Below are positions 18,565 through 28,008 of a DNA stretch of 64,000 bases, one piece after another. The DNA is from Bacillus sp. M6-12. Its GTDB lineage: Bacteria; Bacillota; Bacilli; Bacillales; DSM-1321. Position 1 is the stretch's first letter. The number at the start of each line of letters is the position of its first letter. A model generated the notes under the pieces. The model made no database searches. It was not told where the DNA came from and worked only from the letters and a program-made list of their open reading frames with translations. Where the stretch lies: the NCBI RefSeq assembly GCF_002860285.1, contig NZ_PGVF01000014.1, positions 372,001 through 436,000 of the forward strand, written 5' to 3'. A program made the position numbers and the translations under genes.

Positions 18565-19188
18565 TTATTGAATTTGACGGTAAAGGCCGATAACTCTGCC
18601 GAGAATGGATACATTTCGTAGAATAATAGGATCCATGCTTGAATTTTCCGGCTGAAGGCGGAAATAATCTTTCTCTTTGAAGAATCTCTTTACAGTTGCT
18701 TCGTCTTCTTCTGTCATGGCCACTACTATATCCCCGTTGTTGGCTGTTTTCTGCTGGCGTACGATGACAAAGTCTCCGTCAAGGATGCCTGCTTCAATCA
18801 TGCTGTCTCCCATAATTTCCAGCATGAACACATGTTCGTCATGAGGGGCCAAATGCTCCGGAAGAGGGAAGTATTCTTCAATATTCTCAATCGCTGTAAT
18901 TGGCAGTCCTGCGGTTACTTTTCCGAGCAGCGGAACGTTTATTACATTGCTTCTTGGTATAGTACTCGCTTCATCAAGATCCAGTACTTCAATCGCGCGG
19001 GGTTTTGTCGGATCTCTTCTGATTAACCCCTTGCTCTCAAGCCGGGCTAAATGACCGTGGACGGTTGAACTGGAAGCCAGCCCTACAGCCTCGCCTATTT
19101 CCCTAACAGAAGGCGGATAGCCTTTCTTTCTGACCTCTTCTTTTATAAAAGCAAGTATATCTTGCTGCCTCTTGGATAATTTAGTCAT
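18565..19188 (-). CDS. lexA: SOS repressor LexA
   Basis: LexA represses DNA-damage genes and cleaves itself when RecA filaments form. The 207-residue protein has an N-terminal winged helix ([33 protein letters not shown]), the Ala93-Gly94 cleavage site in KVTAGLPI, nucleophile Ser129 (GDSM) and general base Lys167 (EATVKRF). Length equals that of B. subtilis LexA (about 205). It is divergent from yneA across an intergenic region with three LexA boxes, so both genes are under LexA control. A terminator follows. Confidence 0.98.
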   Translation of the reverse strand: MTKLSKRQQDILAFIKEEVRKKGYPPSVREIGEAVGLASSSTVHGHLARLESKGLIRRDPTKPRAIEVLDLDEASTIPRSNVINVPLLGKVTAGLPITAIENIEEYFPLPEHLAPHDEHVFMLEIMGDSMIEAGILDGDFVIVRQQKTANNGDIVVAMTEEDEATVKRFFKEKDYFRLQPENSSMDPIILRNVSILGRVIGLYRQIQ

Positions 19189-19249
19189 TTTTAACGCACC
19201 CCAATCTCCGAAATCTTACTTTTAGTATAGCATGGAAAAACAAGGGATA

Positions 19250-19328
19250 CAAACATAAGTTCGAATTTTCGTTGACACAAAACAAATGTTCGGTATATAC
19301 TTCAAATATAAAAACGAACAAATATTCG
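19250..19328. promoter_or_regulatory. Three LexA (SOS) boxes and yneA promoter
   Basis: Three sites resemble the Bacillus box CGAAC-N4-GTTCG: 19250-19263 (CAAAC-N4-GTTCG), 19279-19292 (AAAAC-N4-GTTCG) and 19315-19328 (CGAAC-N4-ATTCG, the best left half). TTGACA at 19272-19277 and TATACT at 19296-19301 (18-base spacing) give a promoter for yneA, with box 2 between the elements and box 3 downstream. The same three-box layout is known between lexA and yneA in B. subtilis. Confidence 0.85.
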
Positions 19329-19352
19329 GTTATTCTGAAAGGGGCATGGAAC

Positions 19353-20332
<980 letters not shown>

Positions 20333-20397
20333 AACTTGTTTTTTTCATTATTTTTATATAACATGGCAATATGAAAAATCCAAAAGGAGCGATTGCC

Positions 20398-20634
20398 ATG
20401 CTGTCAAAGGAAAAAATCGCCCGCATCAATGAACTCTCTCGCAAATCTAAAGACATTGGATTGACGAAAGAAGAGGCGAAGGAACAAACACAATTAAGAA
20501 GTGAGTATTTACAGACGTTCAGGCAGTCTATGTCTAATACGCTTGAAAATGTCACTATAATTGACCCGGAAGGAAACGATGTAACTCCGGAAAAGATAAA
20601 ACAGATTAAGCGGGATAAAAAGAATTTGCATTAA
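20398..20634 (+). CDS. ynzC: DUF896 protein YnzC
   Basis: YnzC is a small cytosolic helical protein of the LexA-controlled yneA operon; its role is unknown. The 78-residue product has the family start MLSKEKIARINELSRKSK and the conserved IIDPEGNDVTPEKIKQIKR near its end. I chose ATG 20398, seven bases after AAAAGGAG, over ATG 20371, because the added residues would be MKNPKGAIA, which contain that ribosome site. A terminator follows. Confidence 0.93.
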   Translation: MLSKEKIARINELSRKSKDIGLTKEEAKEQTQLRSEYLQTFRQSMSNTLENVTIIDPEGNDVTPEKIKQIKRDKKNLH

Positions 20635-20647
20635 ACTTAATGTCACC

Positions 20648-20685
20648 AAAAAAGAGATTATACATTGAATGTATTCTCTTTTTTT
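20648..20685 (+). terminator. Intrinsic terminator after ynzC
   Basis: AAAGAGA pairs with TCTCTTT with an inner TACATT/AATGTA stem, then a T run. Confidence 0.85.
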
Positions 20686-20853
20686 GTTTATCCTAAGGAA
20701 GATTTAGACGGATACTTTAACAAGTTTTTATTGTGTCATCAAGTTGGAATGTATTACCGTCTTTACAAAAAGCCGCATGTATTTTAGTTGTCAATATAGT
20801 ATAAGAACTATAATATTAAAAAGGAGAGGCTAACTTAGGAAAGGATGTTGTTC

Positions 20854-22860
20854 ATGTTAAATAAAATTGATGATCTTTCAATTGCAACAATCAGAACACT
20901 ATCAATAGACGCGATAGAGAAGGCTAATTCCGGCCATCCCGGTTTACCAATGGGTGCTGCGCCAATGGCATATACCCTTTGGACAAGGTTCTTGAACCAT
21001 AACCCTCAAAATCCTGCCTGGTTTAACAGGGACCGTTTTGTTTTATCAGCGGGACATGGTTCCATGCTGCTTTACAGCCTTTTGCATCTATCAGGTTACG
21101 GTGTTGGAATGGATGATATTAAAAACTTCCGCCAATGGGGCAGCAAAACGCCGGGACATCCTGAGTACGGACATACTCCAGGTGTTGATGCAACTACCGG
21201 GCCGCTTGGACAAGGTATCGCAATGGCGGTTGGGATGGCGATGGCAGAACGCCATTTAGCTGCAACATACAACACAAATGACTACAATGTAGTCGACCAT
21301 TTTACATACAGTATTTGCGGAGATGGAGATCTGCAGGAAGGTGTTTCTGCTGAAGCAGCTTCCCTGGCAGGACACCTCAAGCTCGGCAAATTGATTGTCC
21401 TTTATGATTCAAATGATATAACCCTTGATGGGGAGCTAAACAAATCATTTAGTGAAAGCGTAGCAGAACGGTTCAAGGCTTATGGCTGGAATTATATTAG
21501 AGTCGAAAATGGAAATGATATTTCTGAAGTAGCAAATGCGATTGAGAAAGCAAAATCTGACACATCAAGGCCTACGCTGATTGAAGTGAAAACTATTATT
21601 GGCTATGGATCACCTAACCGTTCAGGCACATCTTCGGTTCACGGGGCACCGCTTGGTGAAGATGAAATGAAACTGACTAAGGAATTTTACAACTGGACAT
21701 TTGACCAGGATTTCCACGTTCCTGAGGAAGTTTATGCACATTTTAAAGAGACAGTTGCAGAGTCTGGCAGCAAGAAAGAAGAAGAGTGGAATAGTTTATT
21801 CAATCAGTACAAAGAAGCCAATCCAAAGCTGGGAGAGCAGCTGGAGGCCGCCATCAATGGACAGCTCCCAGAGGGCTGGGATAAAGACATTCCTGTTTAT
21901 GAAGAAGGGAAAAGTGTCGCATCCCGTGCTTCAAGCGGCGAAGTCCTTAATGCTATTGCAAAGAATCTTCCATCGTTCTTTGGTGGATCTGCAGATTTGG
22001 CTGGATCAAATAAAACTGATATCAAGGGGGCTGGGGATTTTCTTCCGGGTGATTATAGCGGACGGAATATCTGGTTCGGTGTCCGTGAATTTGCGATGGG
22101 AGCAGCGCTTAACGGAATGGCTCTACATGGAGGCCTAAACGTGTTTGCCGGAACATTCTTCGTATTTTCGGATTATCTTCGTCCAGCGATCCGCCTTGCA
22201 GCGCTTATGAACCTGCCGGTAACATATGTATTTACACATGACAGCATTGCTGTTGGTGAAGATGGTCCGACACATGAGCCAGTTGAGCAGCTTCCAGCCT
22301 TAAGGGCGATGCCGAATCTCAGTGTGATTCGCCCGGCAGATGGCAATGAGACTGCCGCAGCATGGAAGGCCGCCTTGGAATCTAAAGACCGTCCGACAGC
22401 GTTGGTGCTTACACGCCAAAACCTGCCGACACTGGCTTCTACAGCTGAAAAAGCATATGAAGGTGTTTCCAAAGGGGCATATATTGTTTCCGCTTCAGGA
22501 AAAGAACAACCAGATGCACTTCTTCTGGCTAGTGGTTCAGAAGTTAATCTCGCGGTCGATGCTCAAAAGGCTCTTTCAGCTGAAGGGATTGACGTATCTG
22601 TTATCAGTATGCCAGCTTGGGATCGTTTTGAGGAACAGTCAAAGGAATATAAGCAAAGTGTAATTTCTCCTGCTGTCAAAAAACGCCTGGCCATCGAGAT
22701 GGCGGCTCCCCTAGGATGGGACCGTTACACTGGAGATGAAGGAGATATATTAGCCATCAATACGTTCGGCGCTTCTGCACCTGGTGAAAAAATTATGGAA
22801 GAATACGGTTTTACCGTACAAAACGTTGTTAGCCGTGTAAAAGCCTTACTTAATAATTAG
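20854..22860 (+). CDS. tkt: Transketolase
   Basis: Transketolase moves two-carbon units between sugar phosphates in the pentose phosphate pathway, using TPP. The 668-residue protein has the N-terminal TPP domain with [19 protein letters not shown] and [22 protein letters not shown], the middle pyrimidine-binding domain ([34 protein letters not shown]) and the C-terminal domain. Length is typical. ATG 20854 lies ten bases after AGGAAAGG; TTG 20845 overlaps that site. It is flanked by terminators, and its position after ynzC is conserved with B. subtilis. Confidence 0.97.
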   Translation: MLNKIDDLSIATIRTLSIDAIEKANSGHPGLPMGAAPMAYTLWTRFLNHNPQNPAWFNRDRFVLSAGHGSMLLYSLLHLSGYGVGMDDIKNFRQWGSKTPGHPEYGHTPGVDATTGPLGQGIAMAVGMAMAERHLAATYNTNDYNVVDHFTYSICGDGDLQEGVSAEAASLAGHLKLGKLIVLYDSNDITLDGELNKSFSESVAERFKAYGWNYIRVENGNDISEVANAIEKAKSDTSRPTLIEVKTIIGYGSPNRSGTSSVHGAPLGEDEMKLTKEFYNWTFDQDFHVPEEVYAHFKETVAESGSKKEEEWNSLFNQYKEANPKLGEQLEAAINGQLPEGWDKDIPVYEEGKSVASRASSGEVLNAIAKNLPSFFGGSADLAGSNKTDIKGAGDFLPGDYSGRNIWFGVREFAMGAALNGMALHGGLNVFAGTFFVFSDYLRPAIRLAALMNLPVTYVFTHDSIAVGEDGPTHEPVEQLPALRAMPNLSVIRPADGNETAAAWKAALESKDRPTALVLTRQNLPTLASTAEKAYEGVSKGAYIVSASGKEQPDALLLASGSEVNLAVDAQKALSAEGIDVSVISMPAWDRFEEQSKEYKQSVISPAVKKRLAIEMAAPLGWDRYTGDEGDILAINTFGASAPGEKIMEEYGFTVQNVVSRVKALLNN

Positions 22861-22872
22861 ACTTCACAAGCA

Positions 22873-22928
22873 GCCGGCGCTGATAGCCTGTACCTTAATA
22901 AGGTGGCAGGCGTCAGCCCGGTTTTTTT
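22873..22928 (+). terminator. Strong intrinsic terminator after tkt
   Basis: A long stem begins GCCGGCGCTGA and is complemented by TCAGCCCGG, with an inner CCTGTACCTT/AAGGTGGCAGG helix, followed by seven T. Confidence 0.9.
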
Positions 22929-23029
22929 AGTGGGGAACGATCCTCCATAAAAAAACAAAAAAGATGTAAATTTACAGTTTTCGTGAAAAGCGTTATAGTA
23001 AAAGAAAGTAACTATCAGAAAATTTCCAA

Positions 23030-23038
23030 TTCGACAAA
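23030..23038 (-). promoter_or_regulatory. Perfect Spo0A box upstream of sirA
   Basis: TTCGACAAA on the plus strand is the complement of TTTGTCGAA, the consensus 0A box. It lies 88 bases before sirA. A TATAAT at about 23091 may be the -10, with no clear -35, as expected for an activated promoter. Direct Spo0A~P control of sirA (yneE) is known in B. subtilis. Confidence 0.75.
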
Positions 23039-23125
23039 ATAAGAAAATATTTTTTTCACGAACCAACATATCTTTCCGGTTTTCGTCTATATAATAATAG
23101 AAAAGCTTGGCAAGGAGGCGGTTAT

Positions 23126-23566
23126 ATGCGAAACTATCTTATTTACTTAATAGAAGAAGAATTTGCCCGTCATTATTATGGCAGAGAAAAACTATTCTTT
23201 AATCTGTTTTTAGAGCATAATGTTGCCACCGGAATAAAAAAAGATATTTTGCAGAAGCAAATTGAATTTGTAACCAAGCCAATACCTACCTTGCATATTC
23301 AGAACTTATTCGAACAGCTTTCCGTTGGAAGAAAGGATTTTTCTTTCCAAAAAGGGGTATATTATATAGAAAAGAAAAATGGCAGAAGCAAAGCAACATT
23401 AACTTTACACCAAAAACATCTTGCTATTAAAGCAGAAGGCAACTTTGAAGCAGAGACTTCTTTCTTTGAAAGCATACGGAAGTGTGAACCTTGCTTTTTG
23501 GCATTGGATCTTGAAAATCGGCGATATGGCTGGCTGAAGCCTATAAAAGAAAGAAAATTTGTGTAA
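23126..23566 (+). CDS. sirA: Sporulation inhibitor of replication SirA
   Basis: SirA binds DnaA domain I and blocks new replication rounds at sporulation onset. The 146-residue protein keeps the family pattern YLIEEEFARHYYGRE at the start, TKPIPTLHI in the middle, and PCFLALDLENRRYGWLKPIKERKFV at the end (length about 148 in B. subtilis). ATG 23126 follows AAGGAGG. It sits between tkt and yneF as expected, with a 0A box upstream. Confidence 0.93.
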   Translation: MRNYLIYLIEEEFARHYYGREKLFFNLFLEHNVATGIKKDILQKQIEFVTKPIPTLHIQNLFEQLSVGRKDFSFQKGVYYIEKKNGRSKATLTLHQKHLAIKAEGNFEAETSFFESIRKCEPCFLALDLENRRYGWLKPIKERKFV

Positions 23567-23650
23567 ACAGAGGAAATCATGCGGTGTATATTGTATAATA
23601 AACATTGGTCTAGTACACTGTATGATAGACAACACGAAGGAGGAAGTAAT

Positions 23651-23863
23651 ATGTGGGAAATCATTCTAGCTAGTATTCTGGCTCTAGTTGTCGGAATTGC
23701 GCTAGGGTTTTTCATTGCTCGCCGCTATATGATGAGCTACTTGAAGAAAAATCCGCCAATTAATGAACAAATGCTGAAAATGATGATGATGCAAATGGGT
23801 ATGAAACCATCTCAGAAGAAAATCAACCAAATGATGAGCCAGATGCAAAAGGCCCAAAAATAA
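23651..23863 (+). CDS. yneF: UPF0154 membrane protein YneF
   Basis: YneF is a 70-residue bitopic membrane protein of unknown function. One helix ([24 protein letters not shown]) is followed by the conserved [30 protein letters not shown] region. ATG 23651 follows GAAGGAGGAAG; a longer reading from 23579 would place residues across that ribosome site. It marks the last backbone gene before the 24-34 kb insertion. Confidence 0.93.
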   Translation: MWEIILASILALVVGIALGFFIARRYMMSYLKKNPPINEQMLKMMMMQMGMKPSQKKINQMMSQMQKAQK

Positions 23864-24056
23864 GGCAAGCCCTTGAAAGCTTGATATAATAGGCTTTTAT
23901 ATAGATTTCACTCATTTGTTGAAAGCAAAGTTACTGGTTTGAAAATTACTTAGAGTGAATTTTTCTCAGTAATTTCAATGAATTTTGCTTAATTTTTCTT
24001 TTTCTTAAAAAATGCTATCTTTTCTGATAAAAAATTCAGGGAGGTGGCATTTTTTT

Positions 24057-24934
24057 ATGGACTTAGAAGACGTTTTTGAAGAGTATTTATACCATTGCTT
24101 AGCTCGTGGCTTTACCAATAAGACCATGATTAACAAACGACAAGAATACAAGCAGATTAAGCAATTCCTGCAAGAAAAATTAGCAATCACCGAATTAGAA
24201 AGTGTTACAGCTTACGATTTGAAAGCTTACATAAGAGAAAAGCAGAAATCTGGATTACAACCACAAAGTATTGTCTCAATGTGGAAAATGGTTGCTGCAT
24301 TCTTCAATTGGTGTGAAAGGGTGGGTTATCTTAAAGAGAGTATTATTAAGAAAGTCGATATACCCAAAGTTCCAAAGAAGGTTTTGGAAGGACTCACGGG
24401 TGAGGAAGTACATGAAATGATTGAAGTATTCACCTATAAAAACTATATCGAGACAAGAAATAAGGCAATTATCACAATGTTAGCTGACTGTGGTCTAAGA
24501 GCAATGGAAATCAGAGGGTTACAGTCCGTAAATGTGAAGGATACTACGATTTTAGTAAATGGAAAAGGTAATAAAGAACGGATTGTTTTTATTAGTCCGG
24601 CATTGAAACGGATCTTAATCAAGTATGAGCGAATCAAAAAGCAGTATTTCAAAGAAAAATCACTCAAAAAAATTATTTTTTAACCTATACAGGAAACGGA
24701 ATATCACATGTCGGATTAGACAATGTTATAAAAGAAGCTGGGAAAAGGGCAAAAATCACGGGGAAAAGGGTTAGCCCTCACAGTTTTCGCCACTTCTTTT
24801 CGGTCCCATGCCTTACTGCAGGGATTGATGTGTATAGCCTTTCGAGGCTTCTCGGACACGCTGACATATCCGTCACACAGAGGTACTTACAATCTTTGAG
24901 TAACGATCAATCATATCATCAAGCCCATGAATGA
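24057..24934 (+). pseudogene. Tyrosine recombinase broken by one frameshift
   Basis: The first part (ATG 24057, behind GGGAGGTGG) encodes an N-terminal SAM-like core-binding domain (about 1-100) and the start of the catalytic domain, with the first catalytic Arg in DCGLRAMEIRGL. The frame is lost at an A7 run (24666-24672). Adding one A restores it through HSFRHFF, RLLGHADIS and the nucleophile in TQRYLQSL, ending at TGA 24934. With that repair the protein is about 290 residues and complete, like phage or transposon XerC-type integrases. It lies just inside the yneF-ynzD insertion and may be the module's old integrase. Confidence 0.88.
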
Positions 24935-25367
24935 ATATAGGAAGATAAAAAATAATTCATCAAAATCAGTATTAAAATAAAAAAAGACGCACCCACGGCA
25001 ATTGGTACGCCTCGCTAAAACTTTATCTGATAAATAAAATTTAGCTTGTGACAATTCTATTTGTCATGCAATTTTTTAGGGCAAGCGTCTCTCTCGGGAC
25101 AGAGAATAATGGAGAAATTGAAATACTCATATACAACAGTACCAATCATTCGATTCTATAGATGGAATGGATAAGTCAGTTTCTAATAGCAAATCATTAC
25201 TTTTTCCACTCTTATTGACCGTTTCACAAGTTGATGTTCATAGGCACTGGGTGTAAAGTAACCAACTTAGTATGTACGACAATTTTAATATAAATGCCCA
25301 ATTATTTAGCTGCTTCAATATTTTTCTGTCTGGGAAGAGGTATCGCGGACAAACATTGTGAAAATAG
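24935..25367. other. Intergenic region after the recombinase pseudogene
   Basis: About 430 bases separate the recombinase remnant from the stop codon of the divergent regulator. I see no gene, and no convincing terminator or attachment repeat. Confidence 0.5.
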
Positions 25368-26135
25368 TTACTTCGTTCGGCCGAATAAATACTGAATTAC
25401 CTCAGCAACTGAAAGCACGTCGGCAAACTTTCTATCTAGGTCTGATAGATTGTTCCTGTGTACATGTTCATCTCGGTCACCTACAGCTTCCATTGGGACG
25501 ATAGGTCGTATCCCGTACTGAATGGTTTCCGCTGATACAGCCCGAATAGCACCACTTGTTGAAAAGCCACAAATAATTAAAGTATCGCAATTATGCTTTC
25601 TCAATTCGTTTAACAGAGTTGACTGATAGTATATTGAAACATATTTAGAGTAGATATGAATATCGTTTTTTTTCTGCTTAATTCTATTATCTAGTTGAAC
25701 CCAGCTTGAATCAGGAGTAAGGGCTTTCATTCCTTCTATTTTCTTGGCCCATATTGTTAGCCCTGGGTCCCCGTCCTCATAATACGAATGTGAGAAGATT
25801 ACCGGACAGTCTGTTTTATGGGCTGCATACACAAGATCATTAATATTTTCTACTTCTTTGTTCCAATCGCCATGCATTGGTGACTCTTTGCTTGTAAACG
25901 CATTAATACAATCAACTACTAATAAAACAGGGCTTTTACCAAATCCAATTTTTCCAAAAAAACCCCGGCTGATAAAATATTGTTCAATCTCCGCAACGGA
26001 ATAACGCCTTTGCCCGCCAGGTGTGTAATGGACTCGGATTCCATAACCTTTCACTTGTCCATTCTCTTCTAAACGTCGTATTGTAGTCGGAGATATACCT
26101 AAAAGTTTTGATGCTTCATTTATAGATATAAACAA
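25368..26135 (-). CDS. Regulator: MerR-type HTH fused to a dead isochorismatase-like domain
   Basis: Residues 1-54 form an excisionase/MerR-like DNA-binding domain (ISINEASKLLGISPTTIRRLEENG, then GQRRYSVAEIEQYF). Residues about 62-255 form an isochorismatase/cysteine-hydrolase fold. Of the catalytic triad, Asp75 (LLVVD) and Lys164 (IYSKY) remain, but the nucleophilic Cys is Ala196 (CGFSTSGAIRA; the neighbouring paralogue has CTTSGC). It therefore probably binds but does not hydrolyse the ligand. TTG 26135 follows GGGGGAGA at good spacing; longer readings start inside poor context. It is divergent from the active paralogue, a deacetylase-like gene and a transporter, which suggests it controls them. 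Confidence 0.85.
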   Translation of the reverse strand: MFISINEASKLLGISPTTIRRLEENGQVKGYGIRVHYTPGGQRRYSVAEIEQYFISRGFFGKIGFGKSPVLLVVDCINAFTSKESPMHGDWNKEVENINDLVYAAHKTDCPVIFSHSYYEDGDPGLTIWAKKIEGMKALTPDSSWVQLDNRIKQKKNDIHIYSKYVSIYYQSTLLNELRKHNCDTLIICGFSTSGAIRAVSAETIQYGIRPIVPMEAVGDRDEHVHRNNLSDLDRKFADVLSVAEVIQYLFGRTK

Positions 26136-26230
26136 TAATAATCTCCCCCTGCACAAGATAATTAAACAAAGTAGAACCAATTGAGTATGCAGTTATTCCA
26201 AGTATAACAAAATAAGTAACAAAATAAATG

Positions 26231-26332
26231 AGAATATTTATGACAAGAATTACGGGCTAACTTTAAGTCGAATTTTGTTGAAAATTTTCAGAATATTTAT
26301 AATTGACTGTATTTAGTCCGTGCCTGTATAAT
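26231..26332 (+). promoter_or_regulatory. Divergent control region: direct repeats and SigA promoter
   Basis: TTGACT (26303-26308) and TATAAT (26327-26332), 18 bases apart, lie before the hydrolase operon. AGAATATTTAT occurs twice, at 26231-26241 and 26290-26300, the second abutting -35. The two copies are 59 bases apart, between the divergent genes, so they may bind the HTH regulator encoded on the other strand. Confidence 0.55.
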
Positions 26333-26390
26333 CACAATTGTAATAGTTTGATTAAGTTTGGATAAGTTTTTATGGAAAGGGGGACGTGAG

Positions 26391-27056
26391 TTGTCTCAAA
26401 ATGGCTTTAATATGGAGGAAGAACAATTTTTAAAAGAAAGGGGGTTTGGTTTAACGATTGGGTTTGGAGTACGCCCTGCAATCCTTGTAATCGATATGGT
26501 AAATGCTTTTACGGATTACAAAAATCCGGAAATGTTATTGGCCGCCAATCTAGACAAGCAAATAGTCGAGATTAAACAGATTCTGGATGTTGCCCGCCGA
26601 AAACAAATTCCAATTATCTTTACAACTGTTGCATATGATGATGGAGATTTAAAGGATGCAGGGGTATGGGCCAGGAAGCAAAAGGGGGTAATTACTCTAC
26701 GCAACCACACGCCAGAGGTACAAGTAAATCCTGCCCTGGAGTACCAAAATAATGAGATGCTTTTAGTTAAAAAGTATGCTTCTGCATTTTTTGGAACCGA
26801 TTTGATTCCTCGCTTGGTTTCACAACAGGTAGATACATTAATCATTACCGGGTGCACCACTAGCGGCTGCGTACGTGCAACTGCAGTAGATGCTATCTCG
26901 AGTGGATACCGGCCGATTGTGGTGAGTGACGCTGTTGGCGATAGGTTACAAAGTGCCCATGAGCAGAGTTTGTTAGATTTACAAGCCAAGTATGCCGATG
27001 TGACAGGGACACAGGATGTAATATCTTATCTGGAAGAATTAGATAATCCAATCTAA
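26391..27056 (+). CDS. Cysteine hydrolase (isochorismatase-like; N-carbamoylsarcosine/maleamate amidase type)
   Basis: Members hydrolyse amide or carbamoyl bonds via a Cys nucleophile. The 221-residue protein has Asp35 (ILVIDMVNAF), Lys128 (LLVKKYASAFFGTDL) and Cys160 (GCTTSGCVRATAVDA) with the usual cis-peptide loop, so the triad is intact. SDAVGDR near the end also matches N-carbamoylsarcosine amidase relatives. TTG 26391 lies behind AAAGGGGGAC; ATG 26412 is an alternative. It is the first gene of a three-gene operon. Its N-terminal EEEQFLKERGF aligns with the end of the HTH part of the divergent regulator. The substrate is not known. Confidence 0.88.
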   Translation: MSQNGFNMEEEQFLKERGFGLTIGFGVRPAILVIDMVNAFTDYKNPEMLLAANLDKQIVEIKQILDVARRKQIPIIFTTVAYDDGDLKDAGVWARKQKGVITLRNHTPEVQVNPALEYQNNEMLLVKKYASAFFGTDLIPRLVSQQVDTLIITGCTTSGCVRATAVDAISSGYRPIVVSDAVGDRLQSAHEQSLLDLQAKYADVTGTQDVISYLEELDNPI

Positions 27057-27098
27057 TTGAGATTCTCTCAATCATTAACAAATTGGAGGAGAAAAAAT

Positions 27099-27989
27099 AT
27101 GAACAATACACGTTTTGACTACTCACCAATTATTGATCGGAAACCATTTAAGTTGCCAAATAATGCAAGAGTCGCCCTATGGGTCATTCCAAATATTGAA
27201 CACTTTCATATCGACCGTCCTTCCACGTCGATTGTTCCTGTGACGGTAGGCCTGGTACCAGATATCCTTAATTATTCTTGGCGTGACTACGGAGTACGCG
27301 TCGGGATATGGAGATTGATGGAAATTATGGAGAAATACGGAGTGCGAGGGACTGTAGCATTAAATTCTGAGGTTTGTGAACATTATCCTAGAATCATTGA
27401 GGAAGGAAATAAGTTAGGTTGGGAATGGATGGGTCATGGACAAACAAATTCGCGTTTTATGGCTAATATGACTGAAGAAGAAGAGAGGATCGTCATCAAG
27501 GATGTAATCAGCACCATTGAAAGGTCGACTGGCGTAAGACCGAAGGGATGGCTTAGCCCTGCATTGACCGAAACCTTTAATACACCGGATCTCTTGGCGG
27601 AAGAGGGCATTGAATATGTAGCCAATTGGGTTAATGATGAGCAGCCATATCCTTTAAAGGTGAGGAAAAATTCTTTGATCTCTGTTCCGTACTCTATCGA
27701 GATTAATGATATCCCTGCATTTTTGGACTTGGGCAGGACAGGTGAAGAATTCTATCAGATGATGGTGGATACATTTGATGTCTTATATGAAGAAGGAGGA
27801 AACAGTCCTCGGGTCATGGCTATTTCCCTCCATCCATTCCTTATTAGCCATCCGCATCGAAGTAAATATCTTGAAAAGGCTCTAAATCATATTACCAGTC
27901 ATAAAGATGTTTGGATAACCACGGGAGCGGAGATTTCAGATCACTATAAACGAAATTACTTAACGATGGAGAGTTTAATTAAATCCTAA
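27099..27989 (+). CDS. PuuE/imidase-like hydrolase of the polysaccharide deacetylase family
   Basis: The 296-residue protein has the NodB fold but belongs to the branch with PuuE allantoinase and cyclic imide hydrolase rather than sugar deacetylases. The usual TFDDG is replaced by NIEHFHIDRP, GHGQTNSRF stands in the second motif, and RPKGWLSPALTETFNTPDLLAEEG and SLHPFLISHPHR are family signatures. These enzymes open ureide or imide rings. ATG 27099 follows TTGGAGGAG. It comes 42 bases after an amide hydrolase and just before a transporter, which suggests ring opening followed by amide cleavage. The substrate is inference. Confidence 0.82.
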   Translation: MNNTRFDYSPIIDRKPFKLPNNARVALWVIPNIEHFHIDRPSTSIVPVTVGLVPDILNYSWRDYGVRVGIWRLMEIMEKYGVRGTVALNSEVCEHYPRIIEEGNKLGWEWMGHGQTNSRFMANMTEEEERIVIKDVISTIERSTGVRPKGWLSPALTETFNTPDLLAEEGIEYVANWVNDEQPYPLKVRKNSLISVPYSIEINDIPAFLDLGRTGEEFYQMMVDTFDVLYEEGGNSPRVMAISLHPFLISHPHRSKYLEKALNHITSHKDVWITTGAEISDHYKRNYLTMESLIKS

Positions 27990-28008
27990 TTGTTGAGGGG
28001 GGCTGAAT

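Noticed and set aside
24057-24934. XerC/XerD chromosome-dimer recombinase
   Set aside because: It is frameshifted, lies at the edge of an insertion, and its core resembles phage or transposon integrases; housekeeping Xer genes would be intact.
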